Source: Algoriphagus sp. (GTDB lineage Bacteria; Bacteroidota; Bacteroidia; Cytophagales; Cyclobacteriaceae). Taken from it: DNA of 64,000 nt. The stretch lies in contig NZ_JABXIN010000020.1 of the NCBI RefSeq assembly GCF_013373065.1, forward strand, positions 16,223 to 80,222, given 5' to 3'. The translations under genes were made by a program, and so were the position numbers. Of this stretch, positions 30,849 through 40,621 are shown piece after piece (position 1 is the stretch's first letter; each line of letters begins with the position of its first letter). The notes beneath the pieces are model-generated. The model worked only from the letters and a program-made list of their open reading frames with translations. It ran no database searches and was not told the DNA's origin.

Positions 30849-31461
30849 TTCTTAAGATTTTTTGAAGGGTAGATTGGATGGTTGGGGAAGCTTTCACAGA
30901 CTCGTTTAGGGATTTTAGACACTTATATTTTTTGTTTCGGAGTACTTGTTCAGAACTAAATTCCAATCGTTTACAGATCTCGGCCATTGAATAATCCTCG
31001 AAGTAAAACAGGAGTAGTATTTTTCGGCAGGTTTCTCCAAGTTGGTCAAAGAGCTTGATGATGTAATTCAAATCTTCTTGCTTGGCGATAGCTTCAGTAA
31101 TGTCAGGTGTACTTTGTTCGGCATCGGTGTGGAATTTTTCATTTCGAATTTGGCTGCTTGATTTCTTTCTTATTTCCGTAATCCACTTGTTTTTAGCAAT
31201 ACTATACAGGATAGATTTGATTGAGGATTCACCTCGAAACTTATCTTTAATGATCATTTGGACCAAAACAAGCATTGATTCTTGGATCATATCGGCTGCG
31301 TCATCATGGGATCCGGAGTTTTGTAAAATCATTTGCTCCAACATCCCATAGTGTTGTTCGTAAAGTTGATTGATCGCTTGACTTTGCATCGTTTTCCCAC
31401 GGATCATTTGAATTAACTCCTCATCACTAAATAACCGGTTTAGCTTCATGTGCTTATTCAT
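30838..31461 (-). CDS. RNA polymerase sigma-70 family (ECF) factor
   Basis: 207 aa; HDDAADMIQESMLVLVQMI (region 2), LGETCRKILLLFYFEDYSMAEICKRLEFSSEQVLRNKKYKCLKSL (region 4). Confidence 0.9.
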   Translation of the reverse strand: MNKHMKLNRLFSDEELIQMIRGKTMQSQAINQLYEQHYGMLEQMILQNSGSHDDAADMIQESMLVLVQMIIKDKFRGESSIKSILYSIAKNKWITEIRKKSSSQIRNEKFHTDAEQSTPDITEAIAKQEDLNYIIKLFDQLGETCRKILLLFYFEDYSMAEICKRLEFSSEQVLRNKKYKCLKSLNESVKASPTIQSTLQKILRNED

Positions 31462-31606
31462 AGTTTGGTCGTATCTGCCCGAAAAAATGTAATCGCAATA
31501 TTAATTTTTTTGTGGATTTAGGATATTAAACGGGTTTTAAGATAAAAATCAGTAAAAATTTTAGGACTACTAGATACTGGAGTAACTTTGAACGAAATCA
31601 TTGTCT

Positions 31607-33094
31607 ATGAAAATCACCAAAGACCTGTATCAAGGAAGTCTCGCTTTGCTGACGGATTTTTACCAGTTGACCATGGCCTATGCCTACTGGAAAGCCGGAA
31701 AAGGGGAGCAAGAGGCCGTTTTTAATCTTTTTTTTAGAAAGCATCCTTTTCAAGGTGGGTTTACCGTAGCTGCTGGTTTGGAATATGTGGTTGACTATTG
31801 CCGAAATTTTCATTTTGAAAAAAAGGATATTGAATACCTCGCTGGCATGAAGTCACCTGACGGATCTCCTCAGTTTGAGAAAGGGTTTTTAGATTATCTG
31901 GAAAACCTCCATTTCTCCTGTGATATTGATGCAGTGGAAGAGGGAACCCTTGTATTTCCAAATGCACCGATTTTGAGGGTAAAAGGTCCTTTGATTCAAT
32001 GTCAACTGTTAGAGACTCCGCTATTGAACATTCTGAACTTTCAAACCCTCATTGCCACCAAAGCCGCTCGGATTACCCTTGCAGCCAAAGGAGAGCCTGT
32101 GTTGGAATTTGGTTTGCGAAGGGCGCAAGGAATCGATGGTGCATTAGCTGCTAGTCGAGCTGCCTACATTGGTGGTTGTACCTCTACCAGTAATGTGATG
32201 GCAGGGAAATTATTTGGAATTCCGGTCTCGGGAACGCATGCCCACAGCTGGATCATGTCTTTTGAAAGTGAATTGGAAGCTTTTGAGGCCTATGCTGAAG
32301 CCTTCCCCGATCAGTGTGTGTTTTTGGTGGATACTTATGATACTATTCAAGGGATTAAAAATGCCATCAAAGTAGGGGAGATTTTGCGAAGCAAGGGAAA
32401 AGAAATGATAGGGATCCGAATCGATAGTGGTGATCTGGCTTATTTCTCGAATCAAGCGAGGGAAATGCTGGATGCTGCGGGATTTCCGGATGCAAAAATC
32501 GTGGCTTCCAATGATTTGGATGAGTACATCATTGCTTCCTTAAAATCCCAGGAAGCTTCTATCAATGTATGGGGAGTTGGAACCAAATTGGTGACAGCAT
32601 TTGATCAGCCAGCTTTGGGCGCTGTCTATAAATTGGCTGCCGTAAAAGATGAGAAAGGCTTTTGGCAACCAAAGATCAAGGTTTCTCAGCAATCGCTAAA
32701 AATCAACATTCCAGGAATCCATAATGTCAAACGATATTATTCCCAAGGAAAAGCAGTAGCAGATATGATTTTTTTGGAAGATCAAGAGATCAATCCAAGA
32801 GGGACGGTGATTATTGATCCTTTGGATCCAACTCGGAGAAAGCGGATCATGCCAGCTTTTTATCAAGGAGAAGATTTGTTGAAACCTATATTCTCTAAAG
32901 GAAAGGTCATTTATTCTTGCCCTCCCATCCAACAAATTAGGCAGCGAACCAAGGATCAGTTGGCAGCTTTTGATAAAACCCATAAGCGTTTGGTGAATCC
33001 ACACATTTATCCGGTAGGCTTAGAAGAAAATCTGCACCATTTGCGAATGGATTTGGTTTTGAAAGCAAAACGATTTGAAGATGAAAAAGAGTAA
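31607..33094 (+). CDS. pncB: nicotinate phosphoribosyltransferase
   Basis: ALLTDFYQLTMAYAYWKAGK, FGLRRAQGIDGALAASRAAYIGGCTSTSNVMAGKLFGIPVSGTHAHSWIMSF, IRIDSGDLAYFS. ATG at 31607. Confidence 0.95.
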   Translation: MKITKDLYQGSLALLTDFYQLTMAYAYWKAGKGEQEAVFNLFFRKHPFQGGFTVAAGLEYVVDYCRNFHFEKKDIEYLAGMKSPDGSPQFEKGFLDYLENLHFSCDIDAVEEGTLVFPNAPILRVKGPLIQCQLLETPLLNILNFQTLIATKAARITLAAKGEPVLEFGLRRAQGIDGALAASRAAYIGGCTSTSNVMAGKLFGIPVSGTHAHSWIMSFESELEAFEAYAEAFPDQCVFLVDTYDTIQGIKNAIKVGEILRSKGKEMIGIRIDSGDLAYFSNQAREMLDAAGFPDAKIVASNDLDEYIIASLKSQEASINVWGVGTKLVTAFDQPALGAVYKLAAVKDEKGFWQPKIKVSQQSLKINIPGIHNVKRYYSQGKAVADMIFLEDQEINPRGTVIIDPLDPTRRKRIMPAFYQGEDLLKPIFSKGKVIYSCPPIQQIRQRTKDQLAAFDKTHKRLVNPHIYPVGLEENLHHLRMDLVLKAKRFEDEKE

Positions 33095-33713
33095 TAAAGA
33101 GGCGTTGATTATCGTCGATGTCCAATATGACTTTTTACCAGGTGGTGCATTGGCAGTTTCTGAAGGGGATCAAATTATTCCCGTCATCAATCAAATTCAG
33201 CCTCATTTCGAATTTATTGTAGCTACCCAAGATTGGCATCCCAAAGAACATTTGAGTTTTGCAGCCAATCATTCCGAAAAAAATCCAGGAGAGCTCATTG
33301 ACTTGGATGGAATCTCCCAAGTGCTTTGGCCTGTACACTGTGTGCAGGGAACTGAAGGGGCTACATTTCATGAGGGGCTTGATCGATCAAATTGGAAACG
33401 AATTTTTCAGAAAGGAACCAATCCAAGAGTTGATTCATATTCTGGCTTTTTTGATAATGCTAGACGGGGAGATACAGGCTTGGCTGCTTTTTTACAAGAT
33501 CATGGTATCCAAAGAATCTTTGTCTGTGGTTTGGCTTTGGACTATTGTGTGAAATTTACAGCCTTGGATGGACTCTCTCTCGGGTTTGATACCTATTTGA
33601 TTCAGGATGCTACCAAAGCTGTGAATTTGGATGCTAAGGATGGAGAAAAAGCTCTGGATGAAATGAGCAGTCAAGGCATTCAGTTGATCGATTCAAGTTA
33701 TTTTCAATCGTAA
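33081..33713 (+). CDS. pncA: bifunctional nicotinamidase/pyrazinamidase
   Basis: ALIIVDVQYDFLPGGALAV, VATQDWHPKEHLSFAANH, LWPVHCVQGTEGA, FVCGLALDYCVKFTALD; overlaps pncB by 14 nt. Confidence 0.95.
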   Translation: MKKSNKEALIIVDVQYDFLPGGALAVSEGDQIIPVINQIQPHFEFIVATQDWHPKEHLSFAANHSEKNPGELIDLDGISQVLWPVHCVQGTEGATFHEGLDRSNWKRIFQKGTNPRVDSYSGFFDNARRGDTGLAAFLQDHGIQRIFVCGLALDYCVKFTALDGLSLGFDTYLIQDATKAVNLDAKDGEKALDEMSSQGIQLIDSSYFQS

Positions 33714-33716
33714 ATT

Positions 33717-34232
33717 ATGTTTGAGTTTAATCCAGAAAAACATTACCCCAAAGAAACGGAAAGCCGTGTCGTTATTCGATTTCAGGATTGCGATCCTTTG
33801 CAGCATTTAAACAATGCCAAATATTTCGACTATTTCTTCAATGCCCGAGAGGACCAGGTTCCAAAGCTTTATGGAATGGAAGTCATTGATCTGATTCGAA
33901 AATATAAGGCAGCTTGGGTAGTATACAATCATAACATCAGTTATGTGAAGCCGGCTATGGTGGGAGAGTGGGTCCGAATCATGAGTCGGATTATTTGGTA
34001 TAATCACAATACCATTTTGGTGGAGTATTACATGACGGATGATAGCAAAACACAGTTGAAGACAGTCCTGTGGTCCACCATGCGCTATGTGACTTTGGCT
34101 GAAGGGAAATCCACCGATCACCAAGGTGTGGTCGAAGATTACTTAAGAGCTACCTCTTTGATGCTTGATGTTTCAGGAATTTCCATTAAAGACCGGGTAA
34201 AACAACTCAGTCAAGAGTTGAAAAAACTTTGA
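33717..34232 (+). CDS. acyl-CoA thioesterase (4HBT hotdog fold)
   Basis: 171 aa; VVIRFQDCDPLQHLNNAKYFDYFFNAREDQ. Confidence 0.88.
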   Translation: MFEFNPEKHYPKETESRVVIRFQDCDPLQHLNNAKYFDYFFNAREDQVPKLYGMEVIDLIRKYKAAWVVYNHNISYVKPAMVGEWVRIMSRIIWYNHNTILVEYYMTDDSKTQLKTVLWSTMRYVTLAEGKSTDHQGVVEDYLRATSLMLDVSGISIKDRVKQLSQELKKL

Positions 34233-34265
34233 TTTAAATCAAATTACTGTTTGAGGACGGACAGA

Positions 34266-34292
34266 AGCTGTACACTTGCGTACAGCTTTTTT
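34266..34292 (+). terminator. terminator after pncB-pncA-thioesterase operon
   Basis: AAGCTGTAC-acttgc-GTACAGCTTTTTTG. Confidence 0.7.
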
Positions 34293-34605
34293 GATTTGTA
34301 ATCAGGGAGTTAGCTGAAGGGAAATTTTTTCAAAATTAATTTTCCTTAATCTCTATACTAAAATGCAACCCCGGATTTTTACTTTTTTGTGAGAAAGTGT
34401 TCGGTTTTAGTGCATTCATCTTCCTAATAGTTCAGAATTAAAACAGGTTTTGAGCTTAATCATGGAAGCTTTCCAAATTTTATTTTGCCCATTTCTTAAT
34501 TTTTACAAATTCTAGCTTACAAAATCTGGATAGAATTTTTTCTCAGTTTGGCATTGGTACGGGCTTGGCAACAGGAAAAGCACAACACTAAACCAACTAC
34601 ACATT

Positions 34606-35193
34606 ATGAAAACGCTATTCACATTCGCACTTGCTGGACTTTTAGCTACAAGCACTCTAGCAGCCAATTCAAACGAGGATTTGTTAGATAATACAGACGC
34701 TCGGGCAAAATTTAAGAAGGTCAATGTCCTTTTAAAAGAAGGTATCGGAAAAACAAAAGTGGCCATCCTCAATGAAGATGGAAAAATCTTACACCAGCGG
34801 AAGGTTAAAGTAGGAGATGAAAAAGTATTAATCCCTTACGATTTGAATAATATGCCTTGTGGTGAATACCAAGTCAAAATTTCCACCGAAGAAGATGAGG
34901 TTATATACACTGTGGAGACATTTGATAAGCGACTAGAAATGGATGAATATCCTTTGATGGCCTATGGAAAAATTGTCGATGATGAGACAGTTAATATTGC
35001 AGTGATCGGTTTGTCAGAGCCAGGAGTGGATATAAAAGTTCGCTATGCGGATTCAAACAAATTGATCCATGCAGAGACGATCAATCATCCTGATGGATTC
35101 CGTAAAGATTTCAAATTAAAAGGCGTAAGTCCAGATGAAGTATATTTTGAAATCACCGATAATTTGGGAAGAACCAAAAACCTGTATTTCTAA
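34606..35193 (+). CDS. secreted protein of unknown function
   Basis: 195 aa; signal peptide MKTLFTFALAGLLATSTLAANS, then beta-rich sequence. Confidence 0.7.
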   Translation: MKTLFTFALAGLLATSTLAANSNEDLLDNTDARAKFKKVNVLLKEGIGKTKVAILNEDGKILHQRKVKVGDEKVLIPYDLNNMPCGEYQVKISTEEDEVIYTVETFDKRLEMDEYPLMAYGKIVDDETVNIAVIGLSEPGVDIKVRYADSNKLIHAETINHPDGFRKDFKLKGVSPDEVYFEITDNLGRTKNLYF

Positions 35194-35208
35194 AATCCAT
35201 TGAAAGCA

Positions 35209-35243
35209 AAAAAGCCCCAATTCATTAGAATTTGGGGCTTTTT
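35209..35243. terminator. bidirectional terminator
   Basis: AAAAAAGCCCCAATTC-atta-GAATTTGGGGCTTTTTT. Confidence 0.8.
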
Positions 35244-36475
35244 TATTTTCCTGAGAGATGATTGCTTAAACTCCTACTGGTCTCTAGGAGATCAATTCCC
35301 AATAATTTTTTGTTTACAATCATCACTTGCTGCTTTTCTTTTTCAGGTAAAGCTTCGAATCCATAATAAGCTCCTAGAATTGCCCCCGCCAATGCTGCTG
35401 TTGTATCATTATCCCGACCATAATTGGTGAGAAATATCAGGGTATTCATAAAATCGAAGTCGGTATAAAGCATCGCAGTGAGGGTTTGAAGAAAAATTTC
35501 ACCTGCATGAAAGGGCATGTCCTGAATTCGAGCGTCTAATTGCGAGTAGGCAAATTTCAAGGCTGGACTTTCAGGATCCATTTGATTCCCTAGAGAATCC
35601 AAACTTTTTGCCTCGTTAGCGATGGATTGGGCTTCCCAGATAATTCGGTTTGCTGTTCTTCCCACTAATCGACTTTCAACATATTGCTTCGGATCGACCT
35701 TCAAGGAGGCAAGCAAACTATCCGCATTTGCACCCTTTTCCATCCCTGCCGCTGTCATTGCAGCACTTAGGGCAGTCAAATCTTTGGCATAGCCCAAATC
35801 GTAAAGAGACAATTTATAGGTTTCTTCATAGGCATTTTTTGGGTTTCCCGGGAAATAGGATCCTAAAGCCGCTCCGTAGAGGAGTCCTGCACAAACCATT
35901 TCCCCACCATAAAATTTTCCAAGAGAATCTGCATACCCATTGAGGTTATTTGTGATATAGGGTTGGCTTACTTTTGCCCATTCCTGTAGCCATTCAACTT
36001 TAAGCAAGGCTTTTCCTTTCAGAAGGCTGTCATTTGGATCAATCTTGGAATATTCTTCGAAATAGAATGAATGTTGATCCACAATAAGTTGGGCAAAGGC
36101 TTTCGGTTCAAGCTGTTCTGGCCCTTGAGTTTGTAAAAATTCAGCGGTAAGAACTTTCCATCTTGTATCATCCGTCGTTCCACCTGCTGGTAAATTGGGG
36201 AGCCAAGTACCTTCTGGTGAGGCTTTTCGAGTCATCGAATCCAGTTTCTGGACAAAGCCATATTTGGATTGTATCATCTCTCGAGGCCACATTTCAGTAG
36301 GTGCACCCATTGCATCGCCTATTGCGCTTCCAACCAGCATTCCTAAAATTTTGTCCTGAAGTTCCTCTTCTGATAATCCGCTTTCAATAAGTTTCTTTTC
36401 AAAAGAAGGGGTTGGGTTAGGTTTAGAACAGGCTACTATTCCTAAGAGTAGGAGAATGATAATCGAATATCTCAT
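35243..36475 (-). CDS. ADP-ribosylglycohydrolase family lipoprotein
   Basis: 410 aa; lipobox MRYSIIILLLLGIVACSKP; GMLVGSAIGDAMGAPTE, GGTTDDTRW, NYGRDNDTTAALAGAILGAYYG. Confidence 0.88.
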   Translation of the reverse strand: MRYSIIILLLLGIVACSKPNPTPSFEKKLIESGLSEEELQDKILGMLVGSAIGDAMGAPTEMWPREMIQSKYGFVQKLDSMTRKASPEGTWLPNLPAGGTTDDTRWKVLTAEFLQTQGPEQLEPKAFAQLIVDQHSFYFEEYSKIDPNDSLLKGKALLKVEWLQEWAKVSQPYITNNLNGYADSLGKFYGGEMVCAGLLYGAALGSYFPGNPKNAYEETYKLSLYDLGYAKDLTALSAAMTAAGMEKGANADSLLASLKVDPKQYVESRLVGRTANRIIWEAQSIANEAKSLDSLGNQMDPESPALKFAYSQLDARIQDMPFHAGEIFLQTLTAMLYTDFDFMNTLIFLTNYGRDNDTTAALAGAILGAYYGFEALPEKEKQQVMIVNKKLLGIDLLETSRSLSNHLSGK

Positions 36476-37438
36476 TTAGAGGATGTAGTTTTTTGCCTGA
36501 CTCAATAAAGATTGTTTTTGACTCAGGGTCAGATTTAAAGGAAGTTGAGCGATTCCAATCAGTCTGCGCATTATTTCAACCCCTCGGTAAGCTTGAGTCA
36601 AATCCCAATCAAATGAATTATTATAATTTGACTTCAAAGCGGATTCGACTTCCTTTCCTTGATTTCCAAAGTCAGCGTGTGCCAAAAATACGCCCAAATC
36701 AAATTCTGCATCTCCTAAAAAGGAGAATTCAGGATCGATGATTTTCACAGATTTTCTTGCATCCATCCAACTTCCAGGATAAAAATCTCCGTGGAGTAAA
36801 ACCTTTCCCTCTGCCAGGTAGCGACTTCCAAGTTTGGTAATGACTTCTTTTAGTTTTTCATCTCGTTTAAAGTCCAAGCTCAGCTCTTGAAGACCTTCTT
36901 GAATTGTATTCAAGTCAAATCCGTTTTCTTCTTCAAAAGGAAATTTGAAAATATGTTCATGGTTAAGGGTTCGCATGGCCAGATTTTCGGGAAAATCCTG
37001 AGGCTGAAGGCGATGAAGTTGATCAAGGTATTGGATGAGTTGATCGATTTGATTTTGCTGAATTTTTTTGTCCTGGCTATAAATCCCAGAGAAATCACCC
37101 AATTCACCTAGATCCTCGGTAATCAATAGGTAACTTTCTGGGTACCAAGCTAGGATTCGAGGACTGAATCCTGCTAGCTCAGAATCCTTTTGAATTTCCT
37201 CATAAAACCGTTTTTCGGTTTGAATTCGCTCAATAGGGGCAGGGATTTGAGGAAATTTCCTCACGAATGTTCTCGACTGTTTTGCAATGACACTTCGCTG
37301 ATTGGTGTGAATGCGAAGGACTTTGTTCATGTTGCTGTCATTCACCTCAGAAAATTCGGAAATGATTTCATTTGGGTTCCAGCAATCGAATGCTTGTAAT
37401 TGATCTTTTGGGCTGTTAATTTCCAGCGTAAACTTCAT
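36476..37438 (-). CDS. phosphotransferase family kinase (APH/methylthioribose-kinase-like fold)
   Basis: 320 aa; GKVLLHGDFYPGSWMDARKSVKIIDPEFSFLGDAEFDLGVFLAHADF. Confidence 0.82.
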   Translation of the reverse strand: MKFTLEINSPKDQLQAFDCWNPNEIISEFSEVNDSNMNKVLRIHTNQRSVIAKQSRTFVRKFPQIPAPIERIQTEKRFYEEIQKDSELAGFSPRILAWYPESYLLITEDLGELGDFSGIYSQDKKIQQNQIDQLIQYLDQLHRLQPQDFPENLAMRTLNHEHIFKFPFEEENGFDLNTIQEGLQELSLDFKRDEKLKEVITKLGSRYLAEGKVLLHGDFYPGSWMDARKSVKIIDPEFSFLGDAEFDLGVFLAHADFGNQGKEVESALKSNYNNSFDWDLTQAYRGVEIMRRLIGIAQLPLNLTLSQKQSLLSQAKNYIL

Positions 37439-37598
37439 TTTTTAGGAATCTTCAATTTAGTTTCAAACATATACGATCCTTTTCGAATTTCTATTTTCGA
37501 AGGAATACCTTTTTATCAACAAAGGTCCTTCATCAAAAAATCCATTCCTGTATAAGATTGAATTTATATTTTTACCCGAATTAAAATTATAAACCCAA

Positions 37599-38756
37599 AT
37601 GTTTGGACTACCACGAAAACTATTTACTGAAGAACATGAGCTTTTCCGACAAAGTGTCCGGGATTTTATTGCTAAAGAAGTAATCCCTCATAACGACGAA
37701 TGGGAAAAACAAAAGATGGTTTCCCGAGAATCCTGGAAAAAGTTCGGTGAGAATGGATTTTTAGGGATTCAGGCTCCAGAAGCACTTGGTGGCTTAAATA
37801 TTCAAGACTTTCGATACAATGCGATTTTAATAGAAGAATTAGGCTTGAGCGGATGCTCTGGTCCGGCCATCGGTTATCCGTTGCATTCGGATATCGTGAT
37901 GCCATATATTTTGCATTATGGTACCGAGGCTGCTCAGCAACGATACATTCCATCCATGATAAGTGGGGATTATATCGGGGCTGTGGCCATGACAGAACCA
38001 GGAGCTGGCTCTGATTTGCAAGGAATGCGATCCACTGCTGTAGATCACGGGGATTATTACTTGGTAAATGGTTCCAAGACTTTTATTACCAATGGATACC
38101 TTAGTGACGTAGTCGTTGTTGCAGTGAAAACCGATCCTTCCAAAGGTGCCAAAGGAATCAGCTTGGTACTGATCGATAGAGACATGGAGGGATTTTCAAA
38201 AGGAAAACCTTTTGAAAAGGTAGGTTTACATGCTCAGGATACCTGTGAACTTTTCTTTGAAGACGTTAAGGTTCCCAAAGAAAACTTGCTAGGAAAAGAA
38301 GGAGAGGGGTTCAAGTATTTGATGACCGAACTGGCCCAAGAGCGTTTAGTGGTTGCCTTGGCTGCAGTTGCTTTAGGTGAATTTATGCTAGATAGTACCA
38401 TCTCCTACGTCAAGGAGCGGAAAGCCTTTAACAAAAGCCTTTCTGAATTTCAAAATACGAGGTTTAAATTGGCGGAAATGACGGCTTCCCTTGAGCAGGG
38501 AAGGATCTATTGTGATTACCTTGTTGAGCTGCATAATGAGGGAAAACTTGATTCCGCCATGGCTTCTGCAGCGAAATACAATATGACTGAATTGCAGTGT
38601 AAAGTAGCTGATGAATGTGTTCAACTTCATGGAGGCTATGGCTACATGTGGGAATACGGAGTTGCTAGAGCGTATGCCGATGCACGTGTACAGCGTATTT
38701 ATGCAGGTACGAATGAGATTATGAAAGAACTTATCGCCCGAAAAATTTTAAAATAA
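37599..38756 (+). CDS. acyl-CoA dehydrogenase
   Basis: 385 aa; AVAMTEPGAGSDLQGMRSTA, GSKTFITNG, QLHGGYGYMWEYGVARAYADARVQRIYAGTNEIMKELIA. Confidence 0.96.
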   Translation: MFGLPRKLFTEEHELFRQSVRDFIAKEVIPHNDEWEKQKMVSRESWKKFGENGFLGIQAPEALGGLNIQDFRYNAILIEELGLSGCSGPAIGYPLHSDIVMPYILHYGTEAAQQRYIPSMISGDYIGAVAMTEPGAGSDLQGMRSTAVDHGDYYLVNGSKTFITNGYLSDVVVVAVKTDPSKGAKGISLVLIDRDMEGFSKGKPFEKVGLHAQDTCELFFEDVKVPKENLLGKEGEGFKYLMTELAQERLVVALAAVALGEFMLDSTISYVKERKAFNKSLSEFQNTRFKLAEMTASLEQGRIYCDYLVELHNEGKLDSAMASAAKYNMTELQCKVADECVQLHGGYGYMWEYGVARAYADARVQRIYAGTNEIMKELIARKILK

Positions 38757-38808
38757 ACTTATATTCAAGATCGAATTTAAATTAACAATTCACCCAAATT
38801 GAGCCCAT

Positions 38809-40491
38809 ATGAAAGATTTTCCATGGTTTAAGCATTATCCCAACTTGGTGGATAAAGAAGTTGATTGTCAAGCCTATTCCAGCATCAGTGATTTATTTGA
38901 TGAAAGTGTTCAAAAGTTTCAGGATGCAGTTGCTTATGAGTGTATGGGCAAGACCTTATCTTTTAAGGAAATCGATCGCTTAAGTGCTCAATTTGCGAAT
39001 TACCTTATTCACGATCTTAAGTTGCCCAAAGGCGCTCGTGTTGCCATCCAAATGCCAAATATCCTTCAATACCCGGTGGTAATGTTTGGTGTTCTTCGAG
39101 CAGGAATGGTGGTTGTCAATACTAATCCACTTTATACCCCAGCTGAAATGAAGCATCAGTTTAATGACTCAGGTGCTGATGTGGTGGTGATTGTTGCCAA
39201 TTTTGCTTACAATCTGGAAAAGATAAAAAATGATATCCAGGCAAAACATGTGATTGTAACTGAGTTGGGAGACTTGCTTGGGGGATTAAAAGGGACTATC
39301 GTTAACCTAGTTGTAAAGCACGTGAAAAAGATGGTTCCGGCCTATTCCATTCCCGGTGCTGTTTCCCTTAAATCTGCCTTGTCTAAAGGAGCGCGTCATT
39401 CCTTCCAAAAGGTAAAGTTGGGCTTGGAGGATACTGCATTCTTACAATATACGGGTGGAACAACAGGTGTTTCAAAAGGAGCTGAATTGACCCATGGAAA
39501 TATAGTAGCAAACATGCAGCAGATTTCAGCTTGGATGAAACCAAAGTTACGGGAGAAGGAAGAAATCGTAGTCACTGCGCTTCCCCTATACCATATTTTC
39601 GCACTGACTGTAAACTGTCTTGCAATGTTGAAAATTGGTGCTCATAACTTGCTGATTACGAATCCGAGAGACATGAAAGCCTTTATCAAGGATCTTTCCA
39701 AACATCAGTTTACTGTTTTCACAGGAGTGAATACCTTGTTTAATGGGTTGCTTAATCAAGATGATTTTAAATCATTGGATTTCAGTAAGTTGAAAATTGC
39801 AGTTGGTGGCGGTATGGCGGTTCAAAAAGTAACTGCAGAGAATTGGAAATCTGTCACCGGAGTGCCATTGGCTGAGGGTTATGGATTAACAGAAACCTCA
39901 CCGGTTGCGACCTGTAACCCTATTGATGGCACCGAACGAATTGGAACAATCGGCTTGCCTTTGCCAAATACAGAAGTGATGGTCGCAGATGACGAAGGGA
40001 ATCCGCTTCCAATCGGAGAGCGTGGGGAGATTTGTATCAAAGGACCACAAGTTATGCGAGGCTATTGGCAACGTCCCGAAGAGACAGCCAATGTTATGCA
40101 CGGAGATTGGTTTAAATCCGGTGATATCGGTGTGATGGATGAAGATGGGTTCTTCAAAATTGTAGATCGTAAAAAAGAGATGATTCTTGTCTCCGGCTTT
40201 AATGTGTATCCAAATGAAGTGGAGGATTGCATTGCAAGCTGTGCCGGCGTGCTCGAAGTTGGGGTAATTGGAATGCCTGATCCAAAATCAACCGAGAAAG
40301 TAGTAGCATATGTTGTTCCCAAGGATTCTTCTTTGACAGCTGACCAAGTCTTGAAACATTGTCACGAATCCTTGACTAATTACAAGGTTCCAAAGGAGAT
40401 TTATTTCACCGAAGAACTTCCAAAATCCAATGTGGGCAAGATTCTTAGACGAAAAATCAAAGAAGCCCATATAGAAAAAATTAATGATTAA
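38809..40491 (+). CDS. fadD: long-chain fatty acid--CoA ligase (AMP-binding)
   Basis: 560 aa; LQYTGGTTGVSKGAELTHGN, AEGYGLTETSPVATCNP, GDIGVMDEDGFFKIVDRKKEMILVSGFNVYPNEVE. Confidence 0.93.
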   Translation: MKDFPWFKHYPNLVDKEVDCQAYSSISDLFDESVQKFQDAVAYECMGKTLSFKEIDRLSAQFANYLIHDLKLPKGARVAIQMPNILQYPVVMFGVLRAGMVVVNTNPLYTPAEMKHQFNDSGADVVVIVANFAYNLEKIKNDIQAKHVIVTELGDLLGGLKGTIVNLVVKHVKKMVPAYSIPGAVSLKSALSKGARHSFQKVKLGLEDTAFLQYTGGTTGVSKGAELTHGNIVANMQQISAWMKPKLREKEEIVVTALPLYHIFALTVNCLAMLKIGAHNLLITNPRDMKAFIKDLSKHQFTVFTGVNTLFNGLLNQDDFKSLDFSKLKIAVGGGMAVQKVTAENWKSVTGVPLAEGYGLTETSPVATCNPIDGTERIGTIGLPLPNTEVMVADDEGNPLPIGERGEICIKGPQVMRGYWQRPEETANVMHGDWFKSGDIGVMDEDGFFKIVDRKKEMILVSGFNVYPNEVEDCIASCAGVLEVGVIGMPDPKSTEKVVAYVVPKDSSLTADQVLKHCHESLTNYKVPKEIYFTEELPKSNVGKILRRKIKEAHIEKIND

Positions 40492-40510
40492 AATCCTTTA
40501 AGTTTTATCA

Positions 40511-40543
40511 GAAACCCGCTTCGAAAGGCAAGCGGGTTTTTTT
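40511..40543 (+). terminator. fadD terminator
   Basis: AACCCGCTT-cgaaaggc-AAGCGGGTTTTTTT. Confidence 0.75.
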
Positions 40544-40621
40544 ATGATGTTTTATTAATTATTCCTTATTCATTTCCTTTTTCTGCAGAAAATCAATTAT
40601 TTTTTTGAAAACTTTTCAAAA

